Shown here piece by piece: positions 1 to 9,058 of a DNA stretch of 64,000 bases. The position numbers and the translations under genes are program-made. The DNA comes from Chloroflexota bacterium (GTDB lineage: Bacteria; Chloroflexota; Dehalococcoidia; Lucifugimonadales; SAR202-VII-2), in contig QEVV01000009.1 in NCBI GenBank assembly GCA_003228115.1, forward strand, positions 29,891-93,890, given 5' to 3'. The notes beneath the pieces are model-generated. The model saw only the letters and a program-made list of their open reading frames with translations, ran no database searches and had not been told where the DNA came from. Within the stretch, counting starts at the first letter, position 1. Each line of letters opens with the position of its first letter.

Positions 1-294
1 AACGGCGGAGACCCCGCTCGAGGGGAGGCACTCTATAACAGCAAGGGTTGTGTCGGCTGCCACACCGTCGATGGAAGTACCAGGGTGGGCCCGTCTTGGA
101 AAGGGATCTATGGCACCCAAGAGGAGCTTGCCGACGGATCCACCATCACTGTCGACGACGATTACATCCGCAGGTCGATCTCAGAGCCAGCAGCCCAGGT
201 CGTGAAGGGCTTCACTGCCATTCCAATGACAGCATTCCAGTTCTCAGATCAGGAGAACGACGACATCATTGCTTTCATCAAGTCACTGAAGTAG
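1..294 (+). CDS. coxB: cytochrome c oxidase subunit II, C-terminal cytochrome c domain (5' end outside window)
   Basis: The frame is open from base 1 and ends at TAG 292-294. It carries a haem c site CVGCH (nt 49-63), followed by a VGPSWKG segment and an MTAF segment that supplies the probable Met ligand, then a C-terminal helix ending IKSLK. This order is typical of the cytochrome c domain fused to the C-terminus of caa3-type oxidase subunit II, which accepts electrons on the outer face of the membrane. The copper A domain and membrane helices would lie upstream of the window. A free-standing class I cytochrome c cannot be excluded. A strong hairpin follows directly. Confidence 0.75.
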   Translation, partial: NGGDPARGEALYNSKGCVGCHTVDGSTRVGPSWKGIYGTQEELADGSTITVDDDYIRRSISEPAAQVVKGFTAIPMTAFQFSDQENDDIIAFIKSLK

Positions 295-313
295 ACCAGC
301 TAAGTCAATAGAT

Positions 314-352
314 AATTGGGGCAGTGCCGATCCGGCACTGCCCCAATTTTAT
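314..352. terminator. bidirectional intrinsic terminator between convergent coxB and larB
   Basis: There is a 16-bp perfect stem (314-329 with 333-348) and a 3-base loop. A T-rich run follows on the + side and A-rich sequence flanks the other side. It separates the ends of two convergent genes, so it probably serves both. Confidence 0.85.
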
Positions 353-370
353 TTAGCCTAGTGTTCGACC

Positions 371-1201
371 TCAGGTGGCCAAGCGGGACATTTCGGGGAG
401 GGCTCGCCCTGTACCGTGCGTCTGCCGGGCTATGGTGGCTGCCAAGTAACCGGCTCCAAAGCCATTGTCGATATTGACAACGGCCACGCCCGGGGCGCAC
501 GAGTTGAGCATGCCTAACAAGGCGGCGAGCCCTTGGAAGCTGGCCCCGTAGCCCACACTTGTGGGGACAGCAATCACTGGGGCAGATACCAGCCCGCCAA
601 TGACGCTGGGCAGGGCGCCCTCCATGCCAGCCACGACCACGAGGGCGACCGCCTCCTTCAGGACATCTAAGTTTTCCAATACTCGGTGTATGCCTGCTAC
701 CCCTACATCGTTGAGCCGGGTGACCTCCGCGTTCATCAACTCGGCGGTTACTGCTGCTTCCTCGGCGACTGGAAGGTCCGCGGTTCCGGCGGTGACAATG
801 AGGACGCCGGGCGCCGTTTCTTGCGAGGATCCCTGTTTGAGGACAATGGCCCTGGCCAGTTGGTTGTAGGTGGCCTCGGGCAGTCTGCGCCTGACTTGTT
901 CGTAGACCTCAGGTCCCGCCCGCGTTATGAGAAGCCTGTCGGTGCGAGCCGCCAACCGTTCAGCGATTTCCACTATCTGCTCGGTGGTCTTGCCCTCTCC
1001 CAGAACGACCTCGGGAAACCCGGTACGCAAGTCCCGGTGGTGGTCAAGTTTGGCGAATCCAAGGTCCTCATAGGGCAGGTCGCGCAGCGCGTCGAGAGCC
1101 TCATCTGGACTGACTTCTCCGGCCCTGACTTCCTGTAGTAATGAGAGCACGCGCTGGGCGTCGATACCAACCTCCAAGCCTCGGCGGATTCGTGCGTTCA
1201 T
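371..1201 (-). CDS. larB: LarB, nickel-pincer nucleotide cofactor biosynthesis carboxylase
   Basis: This 276-residue protein has a PurE-like (AIR carboxylase) C-terminal half, with the glycine-rich signatures GVAGIHR, AGMEGALPSVIGG and PTSVGYGASFQGLAALLGML, and ends with the LarB-type NSCAPG...NIDNG segment. LarB carboxylates and hydrolyses nicotinic acid adenine dinucleotide, the first step towards the nickel-pincer cofactor of lactate racemase-type enzymes. The N-terminal ~90 residues match the LarB extension rather than plain PurE. No larC or larE lies beside it, so any partner genes must be elsewhere. It is divergent from dnaN, across a gap holding two large inverted repeats. Confidence 0.9.
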   Translation of the reverse strand: MNARIRRGLEVGIDAQRVLSLLQEVRAGEVSPDEALDALRDLPYEDLGFAKLDHHRDLRTGFPEVVLGEGKTTEQIVEIAERLAARTDRLLITRAGPEVYEQVRRRLPEATYNQLARAIVLKQGSSQETAPGVLIVTAGTADLPVAEEAAVTAELMNAEVTRLNDVGVAGIHRVLENLDVLKEAVALVVVAGMEGALPSVIGGLVSAPVIAVPTSVGYGASFQGLAALLGMLNSCAPGVAVVNIDNGFGAGYLAATIARQTHGTGRALPEMSRLAT

Positions 1202-1223
1202 CTTATCATGAGGGTGGCTTTCG

Positions 1224-1255
1224 TAGGCTGAGCCGAGATATCTCGGCTCAGCCTA
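1224..1255. repeat. 32-bp perfect palindrome in the larB-dnaN gap
   Basis: The two 16-base halves are exact reverse complements with no spacer, centred between 1239 and 1240. It lies 23 bp upstream of the larB start. It could be a dimeric repressor operator or a cruciform-forming repeat. No T-tract follows, so a terminator role is not supported. Confidence 0.6.
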
Positions 1256-1266
1256 GCCTGCTTACT

Positions 1267-1309
1267 CCAAGATGTGCCAGTGCAGCTCAGGGCCGGTGGC
1301 ACATCTTGG
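1267..1309. repeat. inverted repeat (13-bp arms) upstream of dnaN
   Basis: Arms 1267-1279 and 1297-1309 are perfect reverse complements around a 17-base loop. It lies 80-120 bp before the dnaN start and could form a leader hairpin or an operator. There is no run of T after it, so it is not an obvious intrinsic terminator. Confidence 0.5.
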
Positions 1310-1389
1310 ATATATGTGTCGTTGACGCGCTTTGAGGGGCCGCTTATACTACCGTGTACATTTATAACCCTCACCTTCTGGAGACGGGG

Positions 1390-2520
1390 ATGCAGCTTTC
1401 TTGTTTGCAAGAGAATTTGGCTAAGGGCTTGGCTACCGTTGGGAGGGCTGTCGCAACACGAACGACACTGCCCATCACTCAGAACGTCCTCATGGCCACC
1501 GATGGTTCCCAGCTTACGCTGGCAGCCACAAACCTTGAGATTGCTATCACCACCTGGGTCGGCGCCAGTGTTGAGCAGCAGGGGAATATTACTGTTCCTG
1601 CCCGGTTGCTGACTGAGTTCATCAGTTCACTCCCTGCCGACACCGTCCACCTCACCAGCACCGACCAACCCAAGGCCCTGGACCTGAGTTGTGCCCGCTC
1701 ACAGGCGCACATCAATGGGACGGAGGCTGAGGACTTCCCCCCGATTCCCAATGTGGAAGGCGGGGTGTCCATCACGCTCAGTTCTAGCGCATTGCGGACT
1801 GCTGTGCAGCAGGTCCACTTCGCCGCCGCGACCGAGGACTCGCGACCCGTGCTGACTGGCATCAAGGTAGAGATCACGGGGCGCGAATTCACGCTCGCCG
1901 CTGCAGACGGCTTCCGGCTGGCGGTCCACACCAGCACCCTGGACAACGAAGTTTCGGAGCCGGTGGACATCATTGTCCCCGCCAGAACGTTGAATGAAGT
2001 GGTCCGTCTTTTGGGGGAGCAAGAAGAATCCATTGAAATGGTTGTCAATTCGGCGAAGAGCCAGGTGCTCTTCCGCCTCAAAGGGGCGGAGTTGGTGTCC
2101 CAACTTGTTCAGGGCACTTTCCCCAACTACTCACAACTCATCCCGCAGGGCTACGCAACTAGGGCGGTTGTCCCCATCCAAGAGATCCAGCGAGCTGCCC
2201 GCACGGCAAGCATCTTTGCCAGGGACGGGTCGGGTATCATCCGTCTGCAAATGACCCCCAGCGACGACGGAAAGGGCAAGCTGGTCGTCTCGGCCAGGGC
2301 TGAAGAAGTTGGCGAGCATGAGGGTGAGACCGATGCAGTGGTGGAGGGCGAGGAAGGCAAGATCGCTTTCAATGCCCGTTACTTGATAGACGTTCTGGCC
2401 GTTATTGACAAAGCCGAGGTCGCGGTGGAGATCACCACCCCCTCAAGCCCCGGCGTATTCAAACCCGTCGGCTCCGACAGCTACGTCCACGTCGTTATGC
2501 CCATGTTCGTTCAATGGTGA
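1390..2520 (+). CDS. dnaN: DNA polymerase III beta subunit (sliding clamp)
   Basis: This 376-residue protein has the three-fold clamp architecture. The N-terminal domain begins MQLSCLQENLAKGL, the middle domain contains the highly conserved AAADGFRLAVH segment, and the C-terminus ends in the VMPMFVQW tail that corresponds to the usual MPMRL end lining the clamp cleft. The ring tethers polymerases to DNA and would also serve DnaE2 and ImuB at 32-37 kb. I chose ATG 1390 because beta clamps normally begin a few residues before this motif; an in-frame GTG at 1354 would add 12 residues. dnaA and recF are not adjacent. Confidence 0.93.
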   Translation: MQLSCLQENLAKGLATVGRAVATRTTLPITQNVLMATDGSQLTLAATNLEIAITTWVGASVEQQGNITVPARLLTEFISSLPADTVHLTSTDQPKALDLSCARSQAHINGTEAEDFPPIPNVEGGVSITLSSSALRTAVQQVHFAAATEDSRPVLTGIKVEITGREFTLAAADGFRLAVHTSTLDNEVSEPVDIIVPARTLNEVVRLLGEQEESIEMVVNSAKSQVLFRLKGAELVSQLVQGTFPNYSQLIPQGYATRAVVPIQEIQRAARTASIFARDGSGIIRLQMTPSDDGKGKLVVSARAEEVGEHEGETDAVVEGEEGKIAFNARYLIDVLAVIDKAEVAVEITTPSSPGVFKPVGSDSYVHVVMPMFVQW

Positions 2521-2578
2521 GTGGAACGGCGCTGAATTTCAGTCCGTCCTCCGTTCCACTGACAAGCTTGGTCAGGCC

Positions 2579-5191
2579 CTAACCAGTTCGGTTAGCGAGC
2601 CAGCTGCCAACGGAGTCCAGGTTCAGGTCTAGCCATTTGGCGTTTAGTCTGATGCTTTCCAGCGCCTGCTGGATGGTCCGGGTAGCTGATGGCGCCGCGT
2701 GGGTTTCGAAGAACTCCCGGACTTCCGCTTCACGCTCCAGGCTGCCGAAGCCCCCGGCAACCCCAACAATTCGCATGATAGAGAATCCGCCCTTACCGTA
2801 ACGGCGGTCGAATTCGCTCCAATGCTCTTTGATGAACTCCCAGGCGAGATCGCGCCCTTCATTATTGTTGGCAGCCTGCACAACCACAATCGGGGTGTCT
2901 TGCGCTCTTACTTCTTCCGATAGGGAGCGCTCCAAGAGGTCAGAAAGCAGGGTCTTGTCGCGGGTCCGGGTCAGCGCACTTAGGATGCGCACTTTTTCCT
3001 CATGAAGGTCAGCCTCACCTTCCAAGCGCCAAAGGGTGTCATAGGTGGCCTTGTCCGCCGCCTGTGCGACCAAGGCGAAGGCTATGCCGCGGATGTCGGG
3101 AGCAAGCACTGCCGTTCCAGCAGCATGAGCGTCGAAACGACTGCGGGCCTCATTCAGCGTGCTTTTGTCACCGTAGTCGCCATAGCGTCCTATCACGACA
3201 CTGCGGCGGAGGATCTCAAGATGCTCGTCCCCCGGCTGGGGGTCCCAGCCCACTTCATTTGCGATCTTGGCGAACAGTCCACGTGCATAATCACGGAACG
3301 CCTCAAGGTGCGGAGTGCCGGCGAGCAGGCTTTCCATACCGCGTAGATTGGCCGAAAGATCGCCCCAGACTATGGCGTTAGTCTCATTAACGAATGCCTC
3401 TGCCAGCGACAGGAACACCGTCGCTGGTAGATGGCCTGCCTTGACGAGCGCATAGGCGTCGTCTTGGAGCCCGAGCCGGTCAACCGGCTGCAAGGCTTGT
3501 GTTGCGATCGCATCCTTTAGTCGATCCCATTCGGCCTCACTGTAGGCCACCCGAAAGAAGCCGGTCTGTCCAGCGTTCAGTTTCAACCAGCCGTCCTTCG
3601 TGCCAACGCCGAATTGGCGGTCGGTACCCGTCAAAATCGTCTTGGCTGGCGTCGAGGCACCATCGTGGACATAGGAGATGGGAACAGGCCATGTCGAACG
3701 GTCGGCCTCGGCGTTGAGGAGGTGGTCGTACAGGAAGCGCGACTGCGATACGTTGACTTCGGCAGACGGGCCGGACCTATCGACGTCCGCCTTCACCACC
3801 GGGTAGCCAATCTGCTTGATCCACGCTTCCATGAGGTCGGTTACCGACACCCCTAGGCCAGAGCCGTCTCGCTCAGCGGCGGTGCTAATTGACTCCCAAA
3901 GGTGCGAGCCCTTGGCGTTGTTGTAAGCATGTCCGCTCAGGTATTCGTGCAGCCCAGCCTGAAACGTCGCTGCGCCCACGTAGTCCTCCAGCATACGAAG
4001 GACCGAGCCCCCCTTGCTGTAGCTAATGGCGTCAAATAACTCGCGGATCTCCGAGGGGTCATCGACGACCGCTTCGATAGGGTGGGAGTTCCGCAGCCCG
4101 TCGAGACCTAGGGCCGCGGTCGTGTCGTGCGAAACAAACTGAGTCCACATTTGCCACTCGGGGAAGAGATGATTAACGGTCTTATCTCCCATCCACGACG
4201 CAAAGGACTCATTCAGCCAAAGGTCGTCCCACCATTCCATCGTTACGAGGTCGCCGAACCACATGTGGGCCATTTCGTGAGCAACAACTTCGAGTATTCG
4301 CTGCTTGGCCTGTGCGGCCGAATTGTCTGGATCGAAGAGCAGCGCCGTTTCGCGATAGGTGATCGCCCCCCAGTTTTCCATGGCCCCTGCGGCAAAGTCA
4401 GGGATGGCAATGTGGTCCATCTTCGGCAGTGGGTAGGCAATGCCGAAGTAGTCGTTCATGTAGGTGAGGGCCCGGACGCTGCTCTCAAGTGCGAACCGTC
4501 CCAAATGCTCTTTGCCGCGAGTGGCCCATACCCTGATCTGAGTTCCGCTGGGCGCCGTTTCTTCAACGCATGCCAAGTCGCCAACGACGAACGCGAGTAA
4601 GTAGGTGGACATCCTCGGCGTAGTTTCAAAGTGGACGGCCTTTAGCCCGTCACCAACAGGGTCTTCGCTGATGACCGGCATGTTCGACAGCGCCGTCAGA
4701 TTCTCGGGCACCACCAGCGTTACATCGAACTCGGCCTTGATGGATGGCTCGTCCCAGCAGGGGAGCGCGCGCCGGGCATCGGTTGCTTCGAACTGGGTGG
4801 TAGCCAAATATTGATCGTTGCCGCTGGCGTCTGTGTACTGGCTGCGATAGAAGCCACGCAGCTCGTCGTTCAGCAGGCCGGTGAAAATGAGGCGCAAGAT
4901 AGCCTTCCCAGCCGTCACTCCCTGAGGGAATCGAAGCGTGAGCCGGTCCGTATCCTCGTCGAGGCTTATCTCACCTGCATCAAGGACTTCTCCGCTTGGC
5001 AGTTCGAGGCTCCCTGAAAGAACCTGCAACTCCGCGGCATTCAGCACGATTTCCGAAACGGGCTCAAGAACGTCGATCTCTACCGATTCCTCTCCGGTGA
5101 AGGAGAAAGCATTGAGGTCAGGCTTCAACGTCACGTGATAGCGGAGGGGACGAACGCTTGATGGGAGCCGGAACGGCGAGGAAGTGGTCAT
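2579..5191 (-). CDS. pepN: M1 family aminopeptidase (aminopeptidase N type)
   Basis: This 870-residue zinc aminopeptidase removes N-terminal residues from peptides. The exopeptidase signature GAMEN is at residues 269-273. The zinc site HEMAH (305-309) is followed 18 residues later by the third ligand, Glu328 in LNESF. An N-terminal beta-sandwich domain and a C-terminal ERAP1-like helical domain bring it to the normal M1 length. There is no signal peptide, so it should be cytoplasmic. The start at 5191 is preferred over 5239 because GAGAGG sits about 10 bases before it and residues from there match the family start. It is convergent with dnaN. Confidence 0.92.
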   Translation of the reverse strand: MTTSSPFRLPSSVRPLRYHVTLKPDLNAFSFTGEESVEIDVLEPVSEIVLNAAELQVLSGSLELPSGEVLDAGEISLDEDTDRLTLRFPQGVTAGKAILRLIFTGLLNDELRGFYRSQYTDASGNDQYLATTQFEATDARRALPCWDEPSIKAEFDVTLVVPENLTALSNMPVISEDPVGDGLKAVHFETTPRMSTYLLAFVVGDLACVEETAPSGTQIRVWATRGKEHLGRFALESSVRALTYMNDYFGIAYPLPKMDHIAIPDFAAGAMENWGAITYRETALLFDPDNSAAQAKQRILEVVAHEMAHMWFGDLVTMEWWDDLWLNESFASWMGDKTVNHLFPEWQMWTQFVSHDTTAALGLDGLRNSHPIEAVVDDPSEIRELFDAISYSKGGSVLRMLEDYVGAATFQAGLHEYLSGHAYNNAKGSHLWESISTAAERDGSGLGVSVTDLMEAWIKQIGYPVVKADVDRSGPSAEVNVSQSRFLYDHLLNAEADRSTWPVPISYVHDGASTPAKTILTGTDRQFGVGTKDGWLKLNAGQTGFFRVAYSEAEWDRLKDAIATQALQPVDRLGLQDDAYALVKAGHLPATVFLSLAEAFVNETNAIVWGDLSANLRGMESLLAGTPHLEAFRDYARGLFAKIANEVGWDPQPGDEHLEILRRSVVIGRYGDYGDKSTLNEARSRFDAHAAGTAVLAPDIRGIAFALVAQAADKATYDTLWRLEGEADLHEEKVRILSALTRTRDKTLLSDLLERSLSEEVRAQDTPIVVVQAANNNEGRDLAWEFIKEHWSEFDRRYGKGGFSIMRIVGVAGGFGSLEREAEVREFFETHAAPSATRTIQQALESIRLNAKWLDLNLDSVGSWLANRTG

Positions 5192-5339
5192 GTTTTCGGT
5201 ACCTCTCAAGAGATGGAATAAAGATAGCCCAAGCCACATGCGAAACGCGGCTAGTTTTCTAGCCGCGCTTGCTTGATAGAGACGTTCAGTACTTCATCAA
5301 CGAGACCGTCTGCTGTGGGTCACGTCAGGACAGCGGCCC

Positions 5340-6467
5340 CTATTCGAAGTTGTACAACCGAGCGCAGTTGTCCCAGAGATACTTGCGCTTGGATTCATCT
5401 GAGAAGGGCATTCCCAGCATGGCCTCGACGGAGTGGGGGTATTTCACGTCCAGGTGCGGGTAGTCCGTGGAGAAAACAAGGGTGTGATCCAGGCCGTACT
5501 CCGGCATATGGCCAGCTGTTACCTCGTCGCACTCTATAGCGGCGAAGCACTGACGCTTGAAATACTGGTCCGGCGTGAGCTTGAGTTCAGGAAGTTCCAG
5601 GTAGCCGGTCACTTCCATGTACTCGCCCATTCGCCAGAGGAGCCAGGGGATCCATGAGCAGTTGCCCTCAAGGTAGGCGACCTTCAGCTTGGGAAAGCGT
5701 TCAAACACGCCTCCGAATAACATGTCGGCGCAGGCCACCATGTTCTCCAAAGGAAACGTCAAAGTGTTTCCCAGGGCAAATGTCGGCGTGAACTGCTGGT
5801 ATACCGGCTGGGGCAGGTCGACGAACCCGGATGTGTGAAAGCCGACCGGAACGCCCAGGCGCTCGCATTCGGCCCACAGGGGGTCATAGTAAGGGTCGCT
5901 CCATGTCCGGCCATTCACGTAGCTGGGGCGCAAGAAGATTGATTTGAATCCGTATTGTTCGACCGAGCGCCGAGCCTCGATCACGGCAGATTCAACGTCG
6001 TGTGGGGCCACCATGCCCGCCCCGAACATGCGGGTGGGGTCAGCCTGGCAGAAATCGTGCATCCAGTCGTTGTAGGCCGTAGCGATGGCGGCGGCGAGTC
6101 CGGGGTCCATCTGGTCGATGCCCAGCACGAAGAGGCCCCGGGTGGGGAACATCACGGCAGCGTCCAACCCCTCCTTCTCCATGGCATTCAACTGCGAAAT
6201 GCCGTCGAAGTTGCGCGCCATGGAGTCGCCGTACTTTTCAATAACCATCTGGTTCAGGACGTCCATCTTTGGGTTGGTCTTGTCGTAGCGCTGGACAATT
6301 CCCTTGGGTAGCACCTGGCCTTCCACTTGAATCCGGAGGTCTCGAGTGACCTCCGTGAAGCCGACGGGTGCGCGGTCGGCATAGGCGGGGTCGATGTAGT
6401 TCTGCCAAAGGTCGGCAGGCTCCATGATGTGCATGTCGGAGTCCATTATTTTGAAGCCGTTCTTCAT
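5340..6467 (-). CDS. amidohydrolase_2 family metal-dependent hydrolase (paralogue 1)
   Basis: This 375-residue TIM-barrel protein belongs to the ACMSD-like amidohydrolase_2 family (PF04909). It opens with the N-terminal metal motif MDSDMH, has a central GFHTSG segment supplying a His ligand, and the late STDYPHLD segment supplying the Asp ligand. Family members decarboxylate or hydrolyse aromatic and carboxylated substrates; the substrate here cannot be read from sequence. The start at 6467 is set by a strong AGGAGG 7 bases upstream. It is one of six paralogues in the window. It resembles the paralogue at 18607 in size and in the final DYPH/DFPH motif. Confidence 0.85.
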   Translation of the reverse strand: MKNGFKIMDSDMHIMEPADLWQNYIDPAYADRAPVGFTEVTRDLRIQVEGQVLPKGIVQRYDKTNPKMDVLNQMVIEKYGDSMARNFDGISQLNAMEKEGLDAAVMFPTRGLFVLGIDQMDPGLAAAIATAYNDWMHDFCQADPTRMFGAGMVAPHDVESAVIEARRSVEQYGFKSIFLRPSYVNGRTWSDPYYDPLWAECERLGVPVGFHTSGFVDLPQPVYQQFTPTFALGNTLTFPLENMVACADMLFGGVFERFPKLKVAYLEGNCSWIPWLLWRMGEYMEVTGYLELPELKLTPDQYFKRQCFAAIECDEVTAGHMPEYGLDHTLVFSTDYPHLDVKYPHSVEAMLGMPFSDESKRKYLWDNCARLYNFE

Positions 6468-6699
6468 CGCATTGCCTCCTGTGGAGCGTTTCGACAATTT
6501 GTTGGACGGTGGTAACCCGCGCAAGACAGCGATTGTAGACGCGACGGCGTCATAGGGTCAAAGGGGTGAGGCGAACCCGCTAGTGTGCCTCGGGCCGGGC
6601 ATGGGCTGTTCAAGACCAACAGCTAGCCTCCAGTCCCTCTCGGAAAGCCGCATTTCCCCTTTTTGTGCCACGAGCGGAATACGTGGCATCGGCAAGGGG

Positions 6700-7332
6700 C
6701 TAGCCGGGTTTTTCGCCTTGAAGCCGCCGGACCGGGTTGCCTGCGACGGTGCTTTGCTTGGCAGCGACGTTGCTGAACCCCGAACTATTGAGAAGATCGA
6801 TAAGGTCTTCTTCGCTTGGCATGGTATGAGGGTTGGTCTGGCCCGGTTTGTGGCTTTTGTGCTCCGGATGGTCGAAATCTTCGTCCAACAGAAGCATCCG
6901 GCCACCGGGTCGCAACACCCGCAGTATCTCCTTGACGGCGTCTGCGATGCTGGCCCAGTGGTGCATGGAGTTCACTGCCCAGGCCGCGTCGATACTACCG
7001 TCTGCAACGGGGATACTCTCGGCAGTGCCGTTCAAGATTCGAATGCGCCGACGCCCGCGGCGCCAGAGCCGACGGATGCCTAGGACCCGTCGCATAAAGG
7101 CGCTGGGGTCAATGGCTACAACCTGCCCTTGAGTAAGAATGCCGGCGGCCGGAATCGCAGCGGGCCCCATTCCTGCGCCTATATCAAGCGCCCGCTCATG
7201 GGGTTGTAGCTGAACCAACTCCAGAACATGACTGTTTACGGGCGAGTTCCAGTAGTCACCAAAGTAACGAAGGTACCTGAACTTTGAAGTGCGCGTGCTG
7301 TGGCCGTGCGGGTCGGTATGTGGATCAGGCAT
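6700..7332 (-). CDS. class I SAM-dependent methyltransferase
   Basis: This 210-residue protein has a glycine-rich motif I (LDIGAGMG, about residues 49-56), an acidic motif II (VVAIDPS), and the post-motif LRVLRPGGRMLLLDEDF typical of Methyltransf_11 and UbiE-like enzymes. A GDYWNSPVNSHVLE stretch precedes motif I. The methyl acceptor is unknown. It is cytoplasmic, with no membrane segment. The 232 bp between it and the amidohydrolase at 5340 shows no gene. Confidence 0.85.
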   Translation of the reverse strand: MPDPHTDPHGHSTRTSKFRYLRYFGDYWNSPVNSHVLELVQLQPHERALDIGAGMGPAAIPAAGILTQGQVVAIDPSAFMRRVLGIRRLWRRGRRRIRILNGTAESIPVADGSIDAAWAVNSMHHWASIADAVKEILRVLRPGGRMLLLDEDFDHPEHKSHKPGQTNPHTMPSEEDLIDLLNSSGFSNVAAKQSTVAGNPVRRLQGEKPG

Positions 7333-7488
7333 GGGTCAACTATATCACCAGGGTCTTGAGAACTTCCCTTGTGTTCGTAGGAGGAGCCGCTGCTCTTCCG
7401 AAGATGAACGATTCTTCATATTGGCTTTTTCCATTGGCCACGGTCCGGTTCCGGCGGACGGCGCCGCCGCCAGCTACAATTGGAGGCA

Positions 7489-8781
7489 ATGGCCTCTACA
7501 CCCCCCTTAAACGACCATCGTCCCTGGGCCGCTCGTCTACCGTTCTTCTACGGCTGGTTGATCCTGCCCGTGGCGAGCCTGGCCCTCTTTATCTCGGGGC
7601 CTGGCCAGACCTACACCGTCTCCGTCTTCGTAGACCCGATCATTGAGGACATGGGCTGGTCAAGAACTATGGTCTCCAGCCTCTACACTGCGGGCTCTCT
7701 TACGGCGGCTTTGGGGATGGTGATGGTGGGGAAGCTCTTGGACCGGTACGGCGCCAGAGTCATGCTCACGGCTGTCGGCATCCTTTTCGGGTTCGCCGTG
7801 ATGTGGATGAGCAGGGTGGGGGAGCCCGTACATCTGTATCTGGGTTTTGCGGCCATTCGCGCTTTGGGACAGGGGTCGCTCACGTTGATCCCTACTGCTC
7901 TGGTGGCGTTGTGGTTCATCCGCCGCAGGGGCAAAGCGACAGCCCTGGCCTCTCTTGGTTCGGTAGCTAGTCAGGCAACGTTGCCTCCCGTGACCCACCT
8001 GCTCATTTCCCATTTGGGTTGGCGGCATGCCTGGGTGGCACTAGCGTTCATGATCTGGGGTGCTCTGCTGCTTCCTGTACTTGCCTTTGTCCGGCGCAGC
8101 CCGGAATCCGTGGGCTTGCAGCCAGACGGGAACGCAGCTTCGATGCGCGGGTCTGGCCAGGCAACCGTCCCGGCGACTCACAGCGAAGTAAATTGGTCTC
8201 TGAGGGAGGCATTTCGCGCCCCGGCCTTCTGGCTGCTGTTGTTCGCTGGGTCATCGCAGTCGCTGATCAGCACTGCGCTGGTGTTCCACCAGGTGTCCCT
8301 GTTCGCTAGCAAAGGCCTGGATGCTGGGCTTGCTGCCGTGGCCCTTACCGTCATGGCGATAGCGGTTCTGGCCGGCATCTTCATCGCCGGCATCTTGACT
8401 GACAAGATTCCCAATCGGTATGTGCTGGCGTCCGCGCAGGCCATAATGGCAATGGGCATGCTGTGGACATTCCTGATTTCCGAGCCCTGGGAGGCCCTAG
8501 TCTACAGTGGGATTATGGGAGTGGCGGGAGGACTCTTCATTACCATAAGCGCCGTAATTTGGCCCAACTACTTTGGCCGCAAGCACTTGGGAAGCATCCG
8601 AGGCGTGGCAACCACCAGTTCGGTTGCGTTTGCGGCTCTAGGGCCCATGCCATTCGGCCTGCTTTTCGACCTGACGGGGAGCTACACTATCCCGATCCTT
8701 GCCTTCTTGGCGCTGCCGGCCGCCTGCGCCATTGCCGCATTGCTGGCGTTTCCACCTAGCAAGCGGGTCGCAGCCACTTGA
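7489..8781 (+). CDS. MFS transporter, OFA/monocarboxylate-type
   Basis: This 430-residue protein has about twelve hydrophobic segments. It starts with FYGWLILPVASLALFISGPGQTY, the pattern seen in oxalate/formate antiporter and monocarboxylate-type MFS carriers. The loop 2-3 motif appears as GKLLDRYGARV. It probably moves a small organic anion across the inner membrane. The start is uncertain: ATG 7489 has GGAGG only two bases away, while an in-frame TTG at 7480 is the alternative. The monocistronic layout gives no direct clue to substrate, although carboxylate-handling genes lie downstream. Confidence 0.8.
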   Translation: MASTPPLNDHRPWAARLPFFYGWLILPVASLALFISGPGQTYTVSVFVDPIIEDMGWSRTMVSSLYTAGSLTAALGMVMVGKLLDRYGARVMLTAVGILFGFAVMWMSRVGEPVHLYLGFAAIRALGQGSLTLIPTALVALWFIRRRGKATALASLGSVASQATLPPVTHLLISHLGWRHAWVALAFMIWGALLLPVLAFVRRSPESVGLQPDGNAASMRGSGQATVPATHSEVNWSLREAFRAPAFWLLLFAGSSQSLISTALVFHQVSLFASKGLDAGLAAVALTVMAIAVLAGIFIAGILTDKIPNRYVLASAQAIMAMGMLWTFLISEPWEALVYSGIMGVAGGLFITISAVIWPNYFGRKHLGSIRGVATTSSVAFAALGPMPFGLLFDLTGSYTIPILAFLALPAACAIAALLAFPPSKRVAAT

Positions 8782-9058
8782 GGCTGAGGGATGGCTGGGC
8801 TGTCGCGTTTCTTGCTATGCGGCGCTTACGCCTGAGTTGACCGACAGGATTTCCCCGCTCCGGTCGAAATGACAAGGTAGGTTGCCTGGCGCTGCAAAGA
8901 ATGAGAATCACCAACGCTGAGATGCTTCGTCGGCGTGGCGAGGTTGAAGGCGAGAGGGTTCAACCGACTCCTCAGCAAGACAGTCCCACCCCTCGCCCCT
9001 TCTATTGTCGAGGCAGTGGCAAAGGTAGAGGGCCGTGGTTTCTTCTTGCCAGCTTGGG
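8782..9058. repeat. intergenic repeats between the MFS gene and the carboxyltransferase-like gene
   Basis: The 277-bp gap holds no credible gene. Bases 8919-8983 share a mosaic of matching blocks with 18461-18525: both contain a GATGCTTCGTCGGCG core, a GGTTCAACC block and an ACTCCTCAGCA block. It also has a GAAATGACAAGG segment at about 8865-8876, typical of short dispersed bacterial repeats. Function unknown. Confidence 0.5.
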
